Shown: positions 53,633 to 63,731 of the stretch, in pieces | How the letters are laid out: every line of letters begins with the position of its first letter | How positions within the stretch are numbered: position 1 is the first letter of the stretch | DNA from: Alphaproteobacteria bacterium | Lineage (GTDB): Bacteria; Pseudomonadota; Alphaproteobacteria; Caulobacterales; Aquidulcibacteraceae | DNA length: 64,000 bases | Reading direction: 5' to 3' | NCBI GenBank assembly: GCA_027485915.1 | Contig: JAIXQA010000028.1 | Coordinates: 40,280-104,279 of the forward strand | Made by a program: the position numbers and the translations under genes | Notes under the pieces: generated by a model | What the model saw: the letters and a program-made list of their open reading frames with translations, nothing else | Told to the model about the DNA's origin: nothing | Database searches by the model: none

Positions 53633-55480
53633 ATGATTGCCAAAAGCCAACCTCTTCCAGAACGCGCGGCTTTATTCTTGCGCCTCGGCGTTGGCCTCGG
53701 CTTCGGGCTATGCGTAGCCTTCCTTGTGGCCGATGAGGCGAGCCGCAGCGCCGAAACCTATTCGAAGCAGTTTTGGCGGGAAGTCATCGCGCAGACTTTG
53801 ACACTGCTGGCCTTTATCCTTTGGGCCGGGGCGGCTGTGATGCGGCGGGTAAGTCTTGGCATCTGGGCGGCACTGGCTGGCGCTGCGCTTTGCTTCATGC
53901 TCTGGCATATGCGGATTTATTCGGGCGCTAGCAACGCGGGCGAATTGCCCTCCATCCTGATCCTCTTGGCACTTACCTTTATTGCCAATGAATTGGTGTC
54001 GACTGCCGACCAAGCCGATAAGCCCTTTGCGCCTTATGAGCTTTATTTCGATGAGGCTTGGAAACGAGGTGTCCAACTGATCCTGGCCATTGGCTTTACG
54101 CTGTTGTTCTGGGGGATTTTGCTTTTGGGTGCAGCCCTCTTGGGCTTCATCGGCTTTAAATGGCTCGAAGACTTGTTGGAGAATGAGTATTTTGCATTCC
54201 CCATCACAGGCCTTGCCTTTGCGAGCGCGGTGCATTTAGGCGACATCCAGCCGAAGCTTCTGGCCAATGTCCGTGGCCTTGCCTTGGGCGTATTGGCGTG
54301 GCTCTTGCCCGTCATCACCCTGATCGGGGCGATCTTTGCGGTAAGTCTCGCCTTTAGCGGCTTACAGCCCTTGTGGGATACCAAGGCGGCAACCGCCACG
54401 CTTTTAAGCGCGTGCATCGGCTTTGTTGTATTGATCAATGCTGCCTTCCAGCAAGGCGAGACTGACCGCAAAGTCCAAGTGGTTTTGAAATGGTGCGTGC
54501 GGCTGGCCGCACTCCTTTTATTGGTTTTCGCCGTTTTGGCAGCCTGGAGCCTTGGCCTACGGATCAGTCAATATGGCCTGACAATTGATCGCACGTTGGC
54601 GGGGATGGTCGTGGTGATCGCCTTGGCCTATGGCTTGGGTTATAGCACCGCCGTTTTTTGGCGCGGACCGTGGATGGAGCTTCTAAAGCCGCTGAATATC
54701 GGCTTGGCCGTGTTCAAGTGCGTGGTTTTCATCGCCATCCTAACCCCAATTGCCTCGCCTGCCCGCTTGAGCGTCGACAATCAGGTCAAGCGCCTTACCT
54801 CGGGCACGGTAAAGCCAGAGAAGTTTGATTGGTGGTTCTTACGCTATGACACGGGAACTTATGGCAAGAACGCGCTAGACCAGCTGACCAAATCGCCAAA
54901 TGCGGCGACGGCAAAAATGGCAAAGCAAGCCAAAGCCAATTTGCTGGGTGAACGACGTCATTTTCTAGAAGATAGCGAAACCGCAGCGAAAAATCGCCCA
55001 GACCTCTCGGCACTCGAAGTGGTCACGCCCAAGGGCGCAAGCATGCCAGCCAGCTTTGTGGCGCAACGGTTTGACAGCGAAACATTCCCACTTGTGCCCG
55101 ACTGTCTTGTCACCAAACCAATCAGGGACCAGCCGACGTGTAAAGCGGCCCTACTCGACCTAGACGCCGACAACAAACCTGAAGTCATCATCCTCAGCAC
55201 GTCTGGCAGCATCATCGGATTTAAGCAAAAGGATGACACGTGGGATGTGCTGCGCTCCGAAAGTGCGGCCAAGAGCGAGGATTTGGCCAAGAGCTTAGAG
55301 AAGGGCGAAATTCGCACGGTCGAACCGCGCTTCAAAGATGTGATGATTGGTGAGGCTAGGGTCCGGTTTGAGCCTTATAAGCGTCCACTCAATATCGTCA
55401 TAGATATGGACCCTGTGCCATCCCAGCCCGCCAAAGCCAAATCTGCAGAGCCCGCAGCACAAGCCCCTTCAAAGCCATAG
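53633..55480 (+). CDS. DUF4153 membrane protein
   Basis: 615 residues from MIAKSQPLPERAALFLRLGV with GGAG 9 nt upstream. Around twelve membrane helices cover residues 20-420, in the DUF4153 pattern (YELYFDEAWKRGVQLILAIGF near the middle and ISQYGLTIDRTLAGMVVVIA). The C-terminal about 200 residues are soluble and hold PTCKAALLDLDADNKPEVII, like an FG-GAP/EF-hand-type repeat. Function unknown. The frame runs upstream to 53483 across the thioesterase gene without support. Confidence 0.82.
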   Translation: MIAKSQPLPERAALFLRLGVGLGFGLCVAFLVADEASRSAETYSKQFWREVIAQTLTLLAFILWAGAAVMRRVSLGIWAALAGAALCFMLWHMRIYSGASNAGELPSILILLALTFIANELVSTADQADKPFAPYELYFDEAWKRGVQLILAIGFTLLFWGILLLGAALLGFIGFKWLEDLLENEYFAFPITGLAFASAVHLGDIQPKLLANVRGLALGVLAWLLPVITLIGAIFAVSLAFSGLQPLWDTKAATATLLSACIGFVVLINAAFQQGETDRKVQVVLKWCVRLAALLLLVFAVLAAWSLGLRISQYGLTIDRTLAGMVVVIALAYGLGYSTAVFWRGPWMELLKPLNIGLAVFKCVVFIAILTPIASPARLSVDNQVKRLTSGTVKPEKFDWWFLRYDTGTYGKNALDQLTKSPNAATAKMAKQAKANLLGERRHFLEDSETAAKNRPDLSALEVVTPKGASMPASFVAQRFDSETFPLVPDCLVTKPIRDQPTCKAALLDLDADNKPEVIILSTSGSIIGFKQKDDTWDVLRSESAAKSEDLAKSLEKGEIRTVEPRFKDVMIGEARVRFEPYKRPLNIVIDMDPVPSQPAKAKSAEPAAQAPSKP

Positions 55481-55525
55481 CTAAGCGCTTTATGCACAGG
55501 CGAAAGAATTAAGGAGAGGCCCCCC

Positions 55526-56911
55526 ATGAGCACGCGCACCGAAACCGATACGTTTGGACCCATTGAAGTCGCATCAGACCGCTACTGGGGTGCGCAGGCT
55601 GAACGTTCGCTGGGCAATTTCAAGATTGGGTGGGAAAAGCAACCCTTGTCCATCGTCAAAGCGCTCGGCATCGTCAAACAAGCCGCAGCCTTGGCCAATA
55701 TGAAGCTAGGCAAAATGGATAAGGACTTGGGTGAAGTCATCATTCAGGCGGCCCAAGAAGTAATTGATGGCAAGCTGAATGACCATTTCCCTCTGGTGGT
55801 CTGGCAGACCGGTTCTGGCACCCAGTCCAATATGAATGCCAATGAAGTCATCTCGAACCGCGCGATTGAGATGCTGGGCGGCGAGATGGGCTCCAAAAAG
55901 CCCGTCCACCCCAATGATCATGTGAATATGAGCCAAAGCTCAAACGACACCTTCCCAACCGCCATGCATATTGCCTGTGCGGTTGAAGTTACCCACCACC
56001 TCTTGCCCGCTTTGACCCAATTGCACGCAGCCCTCGATGCCAAGGCCAAAGCGTGGGCCGACATTATCAAGATCGGCCGCACCCACACCCAAGATGCAAC
56101 CCCGGTCACCTTGGGTCAGGAATTTTCGGGCTATGCCAAGCAGATTGAAAATGGCATTGCGCGCATCCGCCAAACCTTGCCTGCCTTAATGGAACTGGCC
56201 CAAGGCGGCACCGCCGTAGGCACAGGCCTTGCCTCTCCCGTTGGCTTTGCGGAAGCGGTGGCACAAGAGATTGCTGGCCTGACGGGCCTACCCTTTACCA
56301 GCGCGCCCAATAAGTTTGAGGCCTTGGCCGCCCATGACGCCATGGTCTTTACCCATGGTGCCATCACCACCGTGGCGATGAGCTGCTTTAAGATCGCCAA
56401 TGATATCCGCTTCTTAGGCTCTGGCCCGCGCGCCGGCTTGGGCGAATTGGCCTTACCAGAAAATGAACCCGGCAGCTCCATCATGCCGGGCAAGGTCAAC
56501 CCGACCCAGTGCGAAGCCTTGACCCAAGTTTGCGCCCATATTCTGGGCAATAATGCCGCCATCGCTTTTGCCGGCAGCCAAGGCCATTTTGAGCTCAATG
56601 TCTTTAACCCGATGATGGCCTATAACTTTCTCCAATCAGTCCAGCTTTTGGGCGATGCCGCGGTCAGCTTCACCGATAATTGCGTCGTGGGGATTGAACC
56701 GCGTCTGGATAATATCGCCAAGGGCCTCGCCAATTCCTTGATGTTGGTGACGCCATTGAAGGAAAAATATGGCTATGATCTGGCCGCCAAAGTCGCCAAA
56801 ACCGCGCACAAAAACGGCACCACTTTGCGGGAAGAAGCCATCGCGCTGGGCATCAGTGGCGAAGACTTCGACGCCATCGTCCGCCCAGAGTTGATGATCG
56901 CCCCTGGGTGA
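55526..56911 (+). CDS. fumC: Fumarate hydratase, class II
   Basis: 461 residues. [20 protein letters not shown] at the start, [18 protein letters not shown] and [19 protein letters not shown] in the middle, [19 protein letters not shown] (catalytic region) and the signature [11 protein letters not shown] (316-326) are all complete. It interconverts fumarate and malate in the TCA cycle; no iron-sulfur cluster. AAGGAGAGG precedes the ATG. Confidence 0.96.
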   Translation: MSTRTETDTFGPIEVASDRYWGAQAERSLGNFKIGWEKQPLSIVKALGIVKQAAALANMKLGKMDKDLGEVIIQAAQEVIDGKLNDHFPLVVWQTGSGTQSNMNANEVISNRAIEMLGGEMGSKKPVHPNDHVNMSQSSNDTFPTAMHIACAVEVTHHLLPALTQLHAALDAKAKAWADIIKIGRTHTQDATPVTLGQEFSGYAKQIENGIARIRQTLPALMELAQGGTAVGTGLASPVGFAEAVAQEIAGLTGLPFTSAPNKFEALAAHDAMVFTHGAITTVAMSCFKIANDIRFLGSGPRAGLGELALPENEPGSSIMPGKVNPTQCEALTQVCAHILGNNAAIAFAGSQGHFELNVFNPMMAYNFLQSVQLLGDAAVSFTDNCVVGIEPRLDNIAKGLANSLMLVTPLKEKYGYDLAAKVAKTAHKNGTTLREEAIALGISGEDFDAIVRPELMIAPG

Positions 56912-56932
56912 AGTCAGTCGAGGTCGACTGCC

Positions 56933-58723
56933 CTACACCCAAGCCTCAACCAATTCCTTCAAGATATCCAAGGGTACGAAGCCGCTGCCCAGCACGATGT
57001 CGTGGAATTTTTTGATGTCATAGCGGCTGCCGAGGCGACGCTCTGCGTCGGCGCGCAGGCGTAAAATCTCCATCTGGCCAATCATATAGGCTGTGGCTTG
57101 GCCGGGCATCACGATATAGCGGTTGATGTCGCGCGTCGCACTTTCAAGATCGCCCGGCTGATTGGCAAGGATATAGGCAATCGCCTGCTCTTTCGGCCAA
57201 CGCTTCGCATGGAGGCCCGTATCGACCACCAAGCGAATGGCACGGCGGAGCTCGAGGACTTGGCGGCCAAAATCGGAATATGGGTCTTGATAAAAGCCCA
57301 TATCCTTGCCCAAACGCTCAGTATAGAGGCCCCAGCCCTCTGAATAAGCGGTGAAGCCGGAGAATTTGCGGAAGCGCGGGATGCCCTGCAATTCTTGCGC
57401 AATCGCAATCTGCATATGATGGCCGGGCAGACCTTCATGATAGGCCAAGGCTTCCATCTGATAGGTCGGGATCGCCTTCACATTGAAGGTGTTCACATAA
57501 TAATAGCCGGGCCGCTTCCCATCCGCTGAGGGCCGCGAATAAAACGCCAGACCGGCTGAGGCTTCCCGAAAGGGCTCCACCGCACGGACTTCCAAGGGCG
57601 CTTTCGGCATCAGATTGAAGGCGGTCGGCAAACGGTCGCGCATGGTGTCAATGATAGCGGTTGCTTTGGCGACATAAGAGGCCTTGCCCTCGGGCGTGTC
57701 GGCCACAAAGAAGCGCGGATCGGTCTCCATAAAGTCAAAGAAGGCATCGCGCGTGCCGGTAAAGCCCACTTTGTGCATGATCCCTGCCATCTCACCATGG
57801 ATGCGCGCTACCGCGTCCAAGCCTAATTGATGGATCTCATCGGCGGTTAACTTGGTTGTGGTTTGGGTTGCCAAGCGCTCGGCATAATAGGCCTCACCAT
57901 CTGGCAGCGCCCATACGCCATCGGTGGTTCGGGCTGTGGCTTGCTGCTTGGTCATTTCGGCAATGATCGCCTCATAGGCGGGCTTGACCTTGTTTAAGAG
58001 GGCAGCGCGAGCTTGGGCCTTTAGGCGCTCCTTCGTGCCGGCATCAAGGCTTGTTTTGTCAATCTTGCCTTTGATATCACTCCAGAAAACAGAATCCTTG
58101 CCTGTCTCCGTAAAGGGTGCCCCTGCGAGAAGATTGGTGCAGTTGGACAGCACAAAATCATAAAGATGGCGCGGCGGCGTAATGCCCTTTGCCGCAGACT
58201 GCGCCGAGCGCGCCAACAGGCCCCCGACTTTTTCCGGCATGGCTTCAAGGCGCGCAATATAGGCCTGCGCATCCTCTAAATTCGACACTGTATGATTATT
58301 GGCCAAGAAGGTCGGGATACCTGATTGGGCACCATTGTGCTGGTCAAACACATAGGCATGGCCACGATATGGTGCATTGGCCTTGGCATTTTGGGTCAAC
58401 TTGTCAAACAAGCGCACACTCAACGCATCGGTTGAGTTCAGCTTTAAAGTGGCGGCAAGTGCGGCTACTTCCTGATTGGTCTTGACCTGAAAGGCGAGAT
58501 TTTGTGCGGCATTGGCGTCAGACTCATCATTCCAACGCTCCTGCCCGCGCTTGTCGCCTAAGCCAGTCGCGCGCTCTGGATTGCGCACCAACGTCTGGTC
58601 AAAATAGCTTTCAAACAAGGCATTTAAGGGCGCAGAGGCCTCTTGCGCCTGGGCGGGCAAACCGAGGCCCGCAAGGCCAATCGATGCGGTTCCAGTGGCG
58701 AGTAGCGTGCGGCGGGAGATCAT
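56933..58723 (-). CDS. Exported DUF885 family peptidase-like protein
   Basis: 596 residues. The N-terminus ISRRTLLATGTASIGLAG suits a twin-arginine or ordinary signal. The zinc-type motif is YHEGLPGHHMQ (His429, Glu430, His435/436), typical of DUF885 proteins, which are considered metallopeptidases. Its long alpha-helical body is also standard. It is likely periplasmic and adds to the peptide-degrading set of this window. Confidence 0.85.
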   Translation of the reverse strand: MISRRTLLATGTASIGLAGLGLPAQAQEASAPLNALFESYFDQTLVRNPERATGLGDKRGQERWNDESDANAAQNLAFQVKTNQEVAALAATLKLNSTDALSVRLFDKLTQNAKANAPYRGHAYVFDQHNGAQSGIPTFLANNHTVSNLEDAQAYIARLEAMPEKVGGLLARSAQSAAKGITPPRHLYDFVLSNCTNLLAGAPFTETGKDSVFWSDIKGKIDKTSLDAGTKERLKAQARAALLNKVKPAYEAIIAEMTKQQATARTTDGVWALPDGEAYYAERLATQTTTKLTADEIHQLGLDAVARIHGEMAGIMHKVGFTGTRDAFFDFMETDPRFFVADTPEGKASYVAKATAIIDTMRDRLPTAFNLMPKAPLEVRAVEPFREASAGLAFYSRPSADGKRPGYYYVNTFNVKAIPTYQMEALAYHEGLPGHHMQIAIAQELQGIPRFRKFSGFTAYSEGWGLYTERLGKDMGFYQDPYSDFGRQVLELRRAIRLVVDTGLHAKRWPKEQAIAYILANQPGDLESATRDINRYIVMPGQATAYMIGQMEILRLRADAERRLGSRYDIKKFHDIVLGSGFVPLDILKELVEAWV

Positions 58724-58750
58724 GGTTAAGGCCTTTCTAAGGAGCAGAAA

Positions 58751-59800
58751 CTATAGGTCAGAAAGTGCGGCGTGCAATGCCAATAAATCCTCTGGCAGCT
58801 CGCTTTGAAAGCTCATCCGCTCACTGGTGGCAGGATGGGTAAAGGCAAGTGTTTCAGCATGCAGCGCTTGGCGCTTCAGGCGTACTTCTTCGGGCAAAGC
58901 GGTGTTAAGTGCGCGCGCCGCTTTGGTATCGCCATAGACCTGATCGCCGATCAGCGGCATGCCAATATGGGCCATATGGACGCGGATTTGATGGGTACGC
59001 CCTGTCTCTAACACACACACCATCTCGGTCGCTGCCGCGCCCGGATTACCTTGCAATCCAATGCCAAAACGCTTGACGATCTCATAATTGGTCGCCGCAT
59101 TTTTGCCAGCAGAGGCAGTGTCTGCTACCACCGCCATGCGCTTGCGGTCGCGCGGGTCTCGCGCTAGGCGCGCATCGACCCGCCCCATCTTGCCCCAAGG
59201 CGACTTAGGCTGCCCCACGCCAAAGGCACGATAGCGTCGCGAAATGGTGCGATCTTGAAACTGACGACCCAAGGAGGCCAAAGCAAACTCACTCTTGCAC
59301 ACCACCATGACCCCAGACGTATCCATGTCTAAGCGGTGTACGATACCGGGCCTGCCCGTTGCCCCCACGACTTTGAGGCTGTCACCCGCATGCCAAAGCA
59401 CCGCATTGACCAATGTGCCCGTCCAATTGCCCGGGGCCGGATGTACAGATAGGCCTGCAGGCTTATCCACCACCAACACATGGGCATCCTCATACAGGAT
59501 CGACAGCGGGATGTTTTCAGCTTGCGGCTCGGCAGGCTCTGGCGGCGGCACTTCGATCCGATACTGAGTACCCGCTTTCACTTTGGCCGAGACGTTCATC
59601 TCCTTCACGCCATCACGGTAAACACGTGCTGCCTCAATCAAATGCTTGATGCGCGAGCGGGAAAGGGCCGGAAAGGCTTCGGATAGGAATTTATCTAAGC
59701 GCTCGCCGGCCGCCTCTGGCGAGACGACGACTTCCTGTAGGCTGGGCGCGACATCGGGGGCGTCTAGAGCCTCAAGATCGGCAAACTCATCATCTTCCAT
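58751..59800 (-). CDS. rluD: RluA/RluD family 23S rRNA pseudouridine synthase
   Basis: 349 residues from MEDDEFADLEALDAPD. An S4 RNA-binding domain (GERLDKFLSEAFPALSRSRI) is followed by the catalytic domain with HRLDMDTSG (Asp158) and CVLETGRTHQIRVHMAHIG. RluD makes pseudouridines 1911/1915/1917 of 23S rRNA. The start is 11 bp after the M28 gene stop; there is no strong ribosome site, and a longer start (59854) would overlap that gene. The exact RluD rather than RluA/RluC name is probable, not proven. Confidence 0.87.
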   Translation of the reverse strand: MEDDEFADLEALDAPDVAPSLQEVVVSPEAAGERLDKFLSEAFPALSRSRIKHLIEAARVYRDGVKEMNVSAKVKAGTQYRIEVPPPEPAEPQAENIPLSILYEDAHVLVVDKPAGLSVHPAPGNWTGTLVNAVLWHAGDSLKVVGATGRPGIVHRLDMDTSGVMVVCKSEFALASLGRQFQDRTISRRYRAFGVGQPKSPWGKMGRVDARLARDPRDRKRMAVVADTASAGKNAATNYEIVKRFGIGLQGNPGAAATEMVCVLETGRTHQIRVHMAHIGMPLIGDQVYGDTKAARALNTALPEEVRLKRQALHAETLAFTHPATSERMSFQSELPEDLLALHAALSDL

Positions 59801-59811
59801 GCGGGTGATGA

Positions 59812-61188
59812 CTATTGCGCCCGGAAATCGAGTGTCGTCCAAGCTGCAAACCACGCGGTCACAGCATAGACCGCCACATTCTGGCGGACATTGGCCAGAT
59901 CAACCTTTTCCAGAATATCGTCAGGTGTGTGGTGGATGGCGAAATATTTGCTGGCATCTTGCTGCAAGTCCATAACCGGCACACCTAAAGGCCGCAACGC
60001 GGAGATATCAGACTGGCCACGCGCATCATCGGTGCCCCGCGCTACGCCCAAGGGTTTTAAAGCCTTGGCAATCGCTTCCTTGACAGGACCTGTTCCAGCA
60101 CCGAAGCCGAAATCGGCCTGATAGACTTTGCCATCGCCAGAATCTGATTCTGCGGCAAACACATAGGAATCGGCCTTGCCCTTGATCGCTTGGGCATGGG
60201 CCGCAGCGCCAATCAAGCCCACTTCTTCCGCACCATACCAAATGATACGGATGGAGCGCTTGGGTGGCCCTGCAATATCGCGAACGAGCTTGGCAGCAGC
60301 GGTTACAATCCCACAGCCAACCGCATCATCCAACGCACCCGTGCCAAGGTCCCAAGAATCCAAATGACAGGCCAGCACCACATATTCGTCCGGCCGTTCA
60401 GTACCGCGCATTTCGGCAATCACATTGCCAGACTGGGCTTCAGGCTGAACCTTGGTTTGCACCTGCATGCGCACTTGCGCTGGCCCTTTTTCCAAAACGC
60501 GGCCCAATTGATTGGCATCGGCATTGGCCAAGATCAGTACCGGCAACTTGCCCTGCTGTCCGCGTGCGCCTTGCCCGACATGGACTTCCCGCTCCGATGT
60601 TCCAGCAGACCGGATCAAACAGCCTATTGCACCTAAGTCCGCGGCAACCGATGCGCACTCGCGCCGCTTGGCCACAGCTTTGCCATAACCACTTCCATCT
60701 TGGGTCACAGGCATCACATCATCGACAAAGGCAATCTTGCCCGCCAAAGAGCCCGGCGCGGCTGCCCGCAAAGCGGCCATGTCGGCAAAGCGCACCACTT
60801 CCCCGACTAAACCCTCTACTGGGGTAGAGGGCGATCCACCCGTGGCATGTACTTCCAGACGTTGGCCATGGGGGCCTAAAATCGTTGCTGTTTCAATCAC
60901 CCGCTCCCAAGCGGTTAAGGGGAAGCTTTCGATCCGCGCATCGGTGAAGCCTTCTTGAGTCAAGCGCGCCATTGCCCAATCGCGCGCACGGGCTTCAGCC
61001 TCCGTCCCCGCCAAGCGGGGTCCGATATCGGTTGTGAGGTCCCGGGTGATGGCATAGGCGCGCTCATCCTGCATCGCAGCAGCGATGAGCGCTTTGGCGG
61101 GCGGGGTTGGAACTTTGGTTTGTGCACACGCCAGAGCGGGAATCCCCACCAACAAACCCGCGAAAATCATCGCCTCAACTTTGCCCAT
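59812..61188 (-). CDS. Exported M28 family metallopeptidase
   Basis: 458 residues. A signal peptide (VEAMIFAGLLVGIPALACAQ) is followed by a PA-like insert and the M28 core. Zinc ligands are in LACHLDSWDLGTGALDDAVG (His, Asp), the general base in IWYGAEEVGLIG (Glu-Glu), and AAESDSGDG and FAIHHTPDDILEKVD bring the last ligands. The family comprises aminopeptidases and carboxypeptidase-Q-like enzymes. It is located in the periplasm or outside. RluD gene follows closely. Confidence 0.88.
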   Translation of the reverse strand: MGKVEAMIFAGLLVGIPALACAQTKVPTPPAKALIAAAMQDERAYAITRDLTTDIGPRLAGTEAEARARDWAMARLTQEGFTDARIESFPLTAWERVIETATILGPHGQRLEVHATGGSPSTPVEGLVGEVVRFADMAALRAAAPGSLAGKIAFVDDVMPVTQDGSGYGKAVAKRRECASVAADLGAIGCLIRSAGTSEREVHVGQGARGQQGKLPVLILANADANQLGRVLEKGPAQVRMQVQTKVQPEAQSGNVIAEMRGTERPDEYVVLACHLDSWDLGTGALDDAVGCGIVTAAAKLVRDIAGPPKRSIRIIWYGAEEVGLIGAAAHAQAIKGKADSYVFAAESDSGDGKVYQADFGFGAGTGPVKEAIAKALKPLGVARGTDDARGQSDISALRPLGVPVMDLQQDASKYFAIHHTPDDILEKVDLANVRQNVAVYAVTAWFAAWTTLDFRAQ

Positions 61189-61268
61189 TGCCTGCCCCTT
61201 TTGCGTCGCTCTACGCTTTATCGTAGTCGTGACCGCTGATGCGATGCAAGCCCATTTACCCCTTCAAG

Positions 61269-61736
61269 CTAGCCGATGGTAATGGTTTGGCTGTTCTGAC
61301 CTTCTCGCACCACAAAGCGGGTTGCCTCAGGCTTAGGCGGGCCAAATTGGGCCTTGGCATTATTGGAAAAGGCAAAAGGCTCTTTCGGAATCCCAAATGT
61401 TCCCAGATCCAATTGCTGATTGCCATTCACGTCGCGAAAGGCGCGCATGGAACAGACTTGGCCTATGCGCTGATCTGGGAAGCGGATCACTACTTGTGGA
61501 CCTCGCACATCGACTTGGGCGGCAACAGACCGCGCGCGATCACCCGGCCTGTCAGCACAGGTTAATTGCGCCATCTCGCGGCCGGATTGGTTAGCAAAGC
61601 CCTTGAAGGCGAATTCCACCTGAGCAAGCCTGACATGAGGGGCTTGTACGACACTGGGCGAAGCTACAACCAATGGGCCCGATGCAAGAAAAAGGGCGAT
61701 CGAGATCATGGGTAAAGCGGGAGACAAAAGACGCAT
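61269..61736 (-). CDS. Exported DUF2141 protein
   Basis: 155 residues from MRLLSPALPMISIALFLASG (signal peptide). The DUF2141 signature is FRDVNGNQQLDLGTFGIPKE followed by PFAFSNNA, and the C-terminal beta-strands FVVREGQNSQTITI. Two Cys, in LTCADRPGD and GQVCSMRAF, could form a disulfide. Function unknown. It lies downstream of the DUF2306 gene on the same strand. Confidence 0.83.
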   Translation of the reverse strand: MRLLSPALPMISIALFLASGPLVVASPSVVQAPHVRLAQVEFAFKGFANQSGREMAQLTCADRPGDRARSVAAQVDVRGPQVVIRFPDQRIGQVCSMRAFRDVNGNQQLDLGTFGIPKEPFAFSNNAKAQFGPPKPEATRFVVREGQNSQTITIG

Positions 61737-61802
61737 ATTGGGCAGGTCCTTCAAGTGGATCGGAAAAGATAAAGGGATTGCGGCCGCCGGCAGCCGCGCA
61801 GC

Positions 61803-62390
61803 TTAGCCAAAAATGAGGGCATAGAAGGTACGGCCCGGGATAAAGGTCATCACGCCTGCCAAACACAGGCCAAAATAGAGGTCCCGCATTGTCTTCAAAT
61901 GCCCTTCCACATTGCCTTGGCGGATGTGCCAAATGGCGCGCGGCAGACTGATCAAGGTCCAGATCGACAGGATATGGATTGGGCCAAATTGACCCAGCAT
62001 GGGGGCAAAGCTCTTCATGAAGAAGCTCGACAGCGCGGTTACCACCATTGTCGCCGCCCAGACCCGCCCCATCAACTTATGGCTGGGCGTCCCCTTAGGT
62101 CCAAAGAGCACAATACCGCCTAGAACCAAAGAACTTGTCGCGCCGCCTATATGAATCAAAGTGACCAAGGGGAGCTTTGCAAAGACATCCCAATCTGGCG
62201 CATGCGGTAAGAAATTCTGGCTCAATATATACGACCAAACATTCGGTCCAAAAAATGAAAGGGCAAAAGCCACAATGCCAATGGCGAACAAATGCCCCAA
62301 CAGGGGCCGGACTATGGCGAGTAATCTTCCAAGCCGGCTGTGTGTAGCACGCCCGAGTTGGGTATTCTTGGGGGCGGAAATGTCGGTCAT
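61803..62390 (-). CDS. DUF2306-type membrane protein
   Basis: 195 residues with four to five membrane helices. The first is LFAIGIVAFALSFFGPNVW, then LVTLIHIGGATSSLVLGGIV with a conserved His, then GTPSHKLMGRVWAATMVVTA and FGPIHILSIWTLISLPRAI. His residues in HIGG, SHKLMG and PIHILS resemble heme- or metal-binding membrane proteins, but this is unproven. It is divergent from the LytTR regulator, about 100 bp apart, suggesting control by it. Confidence 0.75.
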   Translation of the reverse strand: MTDISAPKNTQLGRATHSRLGRLLAIVRPLLGHLFAIGIVAFALSFFGPNVWSYILSQNFLPHAPDWDVFAKLPLVTLIHIGGATSSLVLGGIVLFGPKGTPSHKLMGRVWAATMVVTALSSFFMKSFAPMLGQFGPIHILSIWTLISLPRAIWHIRQGNVEGHLKTMRDLYFGLCLAGVMTFIPGRTFYALIFG

Positions 62391-62497
62391 CAGTTTAAAC
62401 TCCAGTTCGTGTCACAAGCTCTTTGCGAGGGACGCAGGACATCGTTAGAAGGGGGATGCGGCGCGTGCACGCGCCTTTACGCGGAGAAACTGGCATT

Positions 62498-63310
62498 ATG
62501 CGCCAAACACCAAGCCCTGTGGTTCACGAAGCGCGAAACACCAGTTGGATGGAACAAGTGGTCAGCGCCGAAAGCCTGCGCGGCTACGGGATCAGTTTGG
62601 CATTGGGCAGCCTCTTGGCCATATCGGGTGCTTTCGACACCCAAGATCTGCCGCTTTGGGCGCGCTTTGCTTATTGGCTGCCGGTCATGCTGGCAGGTGC
62701 CTTTATCGGTGGCCTGATCTCTTGGAAACTGGTCGCGATTGAACGTTGGGCCCGCTCACCTCTTTTAAGTTGGGCCATTGTGACGGTGCTGGTGGCCATC
62801 CCCATGACCTTCATCGTGTGGGCGGTTACAGGGCTGGCGTTTCAAGGACAAATAAAGCTTGAGCACCTACCCTTCTTCTTCCCAACTGTGACGCTGGTCT
62901 CGGCCTTTATGGCAGGCATCTTAACCTTCACCAATCAGGCGCCACGGGAAACCCATGGAGCGCCCCCTGCCAAAAATACTGGCGATGAACCCGCACCGGT
63001 CCGCTTTCGCGAGCGCCTGCCGATCGCACTGCGGGGGGCGGAAATCTACGCTGTCTCCAGCGAAGATCATTATTTGCGCATTCATAGTTCGCGCGGCACC
63101 GATCTTATTCTGATGCGCTTAAGCGATGCGATTGGCGAGCTTGACGGCATTGAGGGCGCGCAAGTGCATCGCTCATGGTGGGTTGCACGGGCCGCCGTCA
63201 AAGACGTCGAACGCGGCGATGGCAAAGCCGTCTTTACCCTCATCAATGACACCCAAGTGCCCGTTAGCCGTACCTATGCCAAAGCCCTGCGAGAGATTGG
63301 TTGGTATTAG
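62498..63310 (+). CDS. Membrane-anchored LytTR-domain transcriptional regulator
   Basis: 270 residues from MRQTPSPVVHEARNTSWMEQ. Four membrane helices (SLALGSLLAISGAF, FAYWLPVMLAGAFIGGLI, LLSWAIVTVLVAIPMTFIVW, FFFPTVTLVSAFMAGILT) are followed by a LytTR DNA-binding domain over the last about 100 residues (ALRGAEIYAVSSEDHYLRIH, QVHRSWWVARAAVKDV, VPVSRTYAKALREIGWY). LytTR usually binds promoters as dimers. Here the membrane part probably senses a signal or partner. Other in-frame starts exist at 62423 and 62456. Confidence 0.85.
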   Translation: MRQTPSPVVHEARNTSWMEQVVSAESLRGYGISLALGSLLAISGAFDTQDLPLWARFAYWLPVMLAGAFIGGLISWKLVAIERWARSPLLSWAIVTVLVAIPMTFIVWAVTGLAFQGQIKLEHLPFFFPTVTLVSAFMAGILTFTNQAPRETHGAPPAKNTGDEPAPVRFRERLPIALRGAEIYAVSSEDHYLRIHSSRGTDLILMRLSDAIGELDGIEGAQVHRSWWVARAAVKDVERGDGKAVFTLINDTQVPVSRTYAKALREIGWY

Positions 63311-63403
63311 GCCATGGGGGCAGCGTGCCGGACCTTGCGCCGCAGAATCCCCTGAGGTCCCCGCTCTCCGGCTGGGGTGGCGGTGGCTTTAAAGAGCTAA
63401 TTT

Positions 63404-63612
63404 GTCTAGAAGCGGTTTTGGTGATCCCTTTGGTCCACCAAACCGCTAACGAAATTGTTTTGGCGACATCTGGGTAGTCAAGTGTCCGTTTTCTTCGAAA
63501 ACGGATCGCTTGCGACGCAGCATAGCTGCGCACTTGACGACCCAGATGTCGCGGCCATCCTCGATGATCCATTTTGGTGAAACAGGGTTTCCACCAAAAT
63601 GGGTCTAGATGG
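63404..63612. repeat. Structured palindromic element, copy 2
   Basis: Ends: GTCTAGAAGC and GTCTAGATGG. First hairpin GCGGTTTTGGTG with CACCAAACCGC (one bulged base). Central hairpin: 22-nt arms 63463-63484 / 63531-63552, made of 13 bp, an A-G mismatch, then GTCAAGTG / CACTTGAC. Its 46-nt loop holds two smaller hairpins: 63485-63493 / 63497-63505 (9 bp) and CGCAGC / GCTGCG. Last hairpin: 63569-63583 / 63587-63602 with one bulge. The central fold would be a four-way junction. Confidence 0.75.
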
Positions 63613-63731
63613 AAAAATCCTCAAGCGATGTCATCGCGGACGGCGTGAGCCGTGTCCCATATCTCCTGCTGCAAAGTCCCCTGAGGTCCCCGCTTTCCGG
63701 CTAGGGTGGCGGTGGTGTGAGAAGGTTTTTT

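Noticed and set aside
56917..56932. CAGTCG/CGACTG palindrome after fumC as terminator
   Set aside because: The stem is only 6 bp and no T-run follows.
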